A stretch of DNA of 62,000 bases from positions 517,070-579,069 of the forward strand of contig RPFO01000103.1 of the NCBI GenBank assembly GCA_009746045.1, given 5' to 3'. Both the position numbers and the translations under genes were made by a program. Under the pieces are notes generated by a model that was given only the letters and a program-made list of their open reading frames with translations, ran no database searches and had not been told where the DNA came from. Of this stretch, positions 61,960 to 62,000 are shown one piece after another (within the stretch, counting starts at the first letter, position 1; each line of letters opens with the position of its first letter). This stretch comes from Mesostigma viride. Its lineage: Eukaryota; Streptophyta; Mesostigmatophyceae; Mesostigmatales; Mesostigmataceae.

Positions 61960-62000
61960 GCTATCTAAGGGCCTAGTGATGGGGTTGTGGCCGGCACCAT
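61960..62000 (-). mobile_element. Family C LINE 3' UTR fragment, resumed, cut by the window end
   Basis: GCTATCTAAGGGCCTAGTG and GTTGTGG...GGCACCAT match 4021-4053 (AGCTATCTAGGTCCTAGT; GTGTGGGCACC). Together with 58995-59093 it is the target that the gag-only LTR element hit. Confidence 0.6.

Overview
The window is nuclear DNA of a eukaryotic alga, almost certainly a green alga (Chlorophyta). It holds an intron-containing, plastid-targeted RuBisCO small-subunit gene of green (form IB) type, an intron-rich plastid-type cytochrome P450, the 3' end of a plant-like MSH6, and a very dense load of nested retro- and DNA transposons. The short loop of the RuBisCO small subunit, which resembles that of land plants, would suit an early-branching (prasinophyte-type) lineage, but that placement is weak.

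Host genes occupy only a small part. The last exon of MSH6 lies at 1346-1837 (+). RBCS (18140-19163, -, two exons) and a four-exon P450 (20305-25197, +) are divergently transcribed from a shared 1.1-kb interval. The P450 introns contain simple repeats, decayed copies of exon edges and a hAT-type MITE. The stretch 25198-28420 is repeat- and G-rich with no gene I recognise.

The rest is a stratified pile of mobile elements. I sort the non-LTR retroposons into three families by their 3' ends, which are a short hairpin followed by a TTAA- or TTTAA-type simple-repeat tail. Family A (CTCC...GGAG hairpin) appears only as ORF1-only elements of about 2 kb. Family B (CCTCC...GGAGG) appears as C-terminal reverse-transcriptase fragments. 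Family C (CACGTGAC...GTCACGTG) appears both as RT fragments and as a full-length ORF1-only element with an intact 482-aa ORF1. Many insertions have exact 7-12 bp target-site duplications, and several have an empty site elsewhere in the window. ORF1 looks like an L1-type RNA chaperone (coiled coil, RRM, C-terminal domain). The ORF1-only units are therefore HAL1-like parasites probably mobilised in trans by RT-bearing partners with the same 3' hairpin.

From 28.9 to 38.8 kb lie three TTAA-flanked, CCC...GGG-ended piggyBac-like elements, none with a recognisable transposase. Two (28878-30618 and 30705-38770) are copies of each other. The second contains a family B LINE end and a family A element, which in turn contains the third piggyBac-like element. 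From 38.9 to 54.6 kb lies one Copia-like LTR retrotransposon with a second copy of the same family inserted in its 3' LTR. It has AG...CT LTR ends, an in-frame UGA between gag and pol, and an IN-PR-RT-RH domain order. A gag-only Copia-type element with TG...CA LTRs, a PBS and a 5-bp TSD ends the window (59094-61954).
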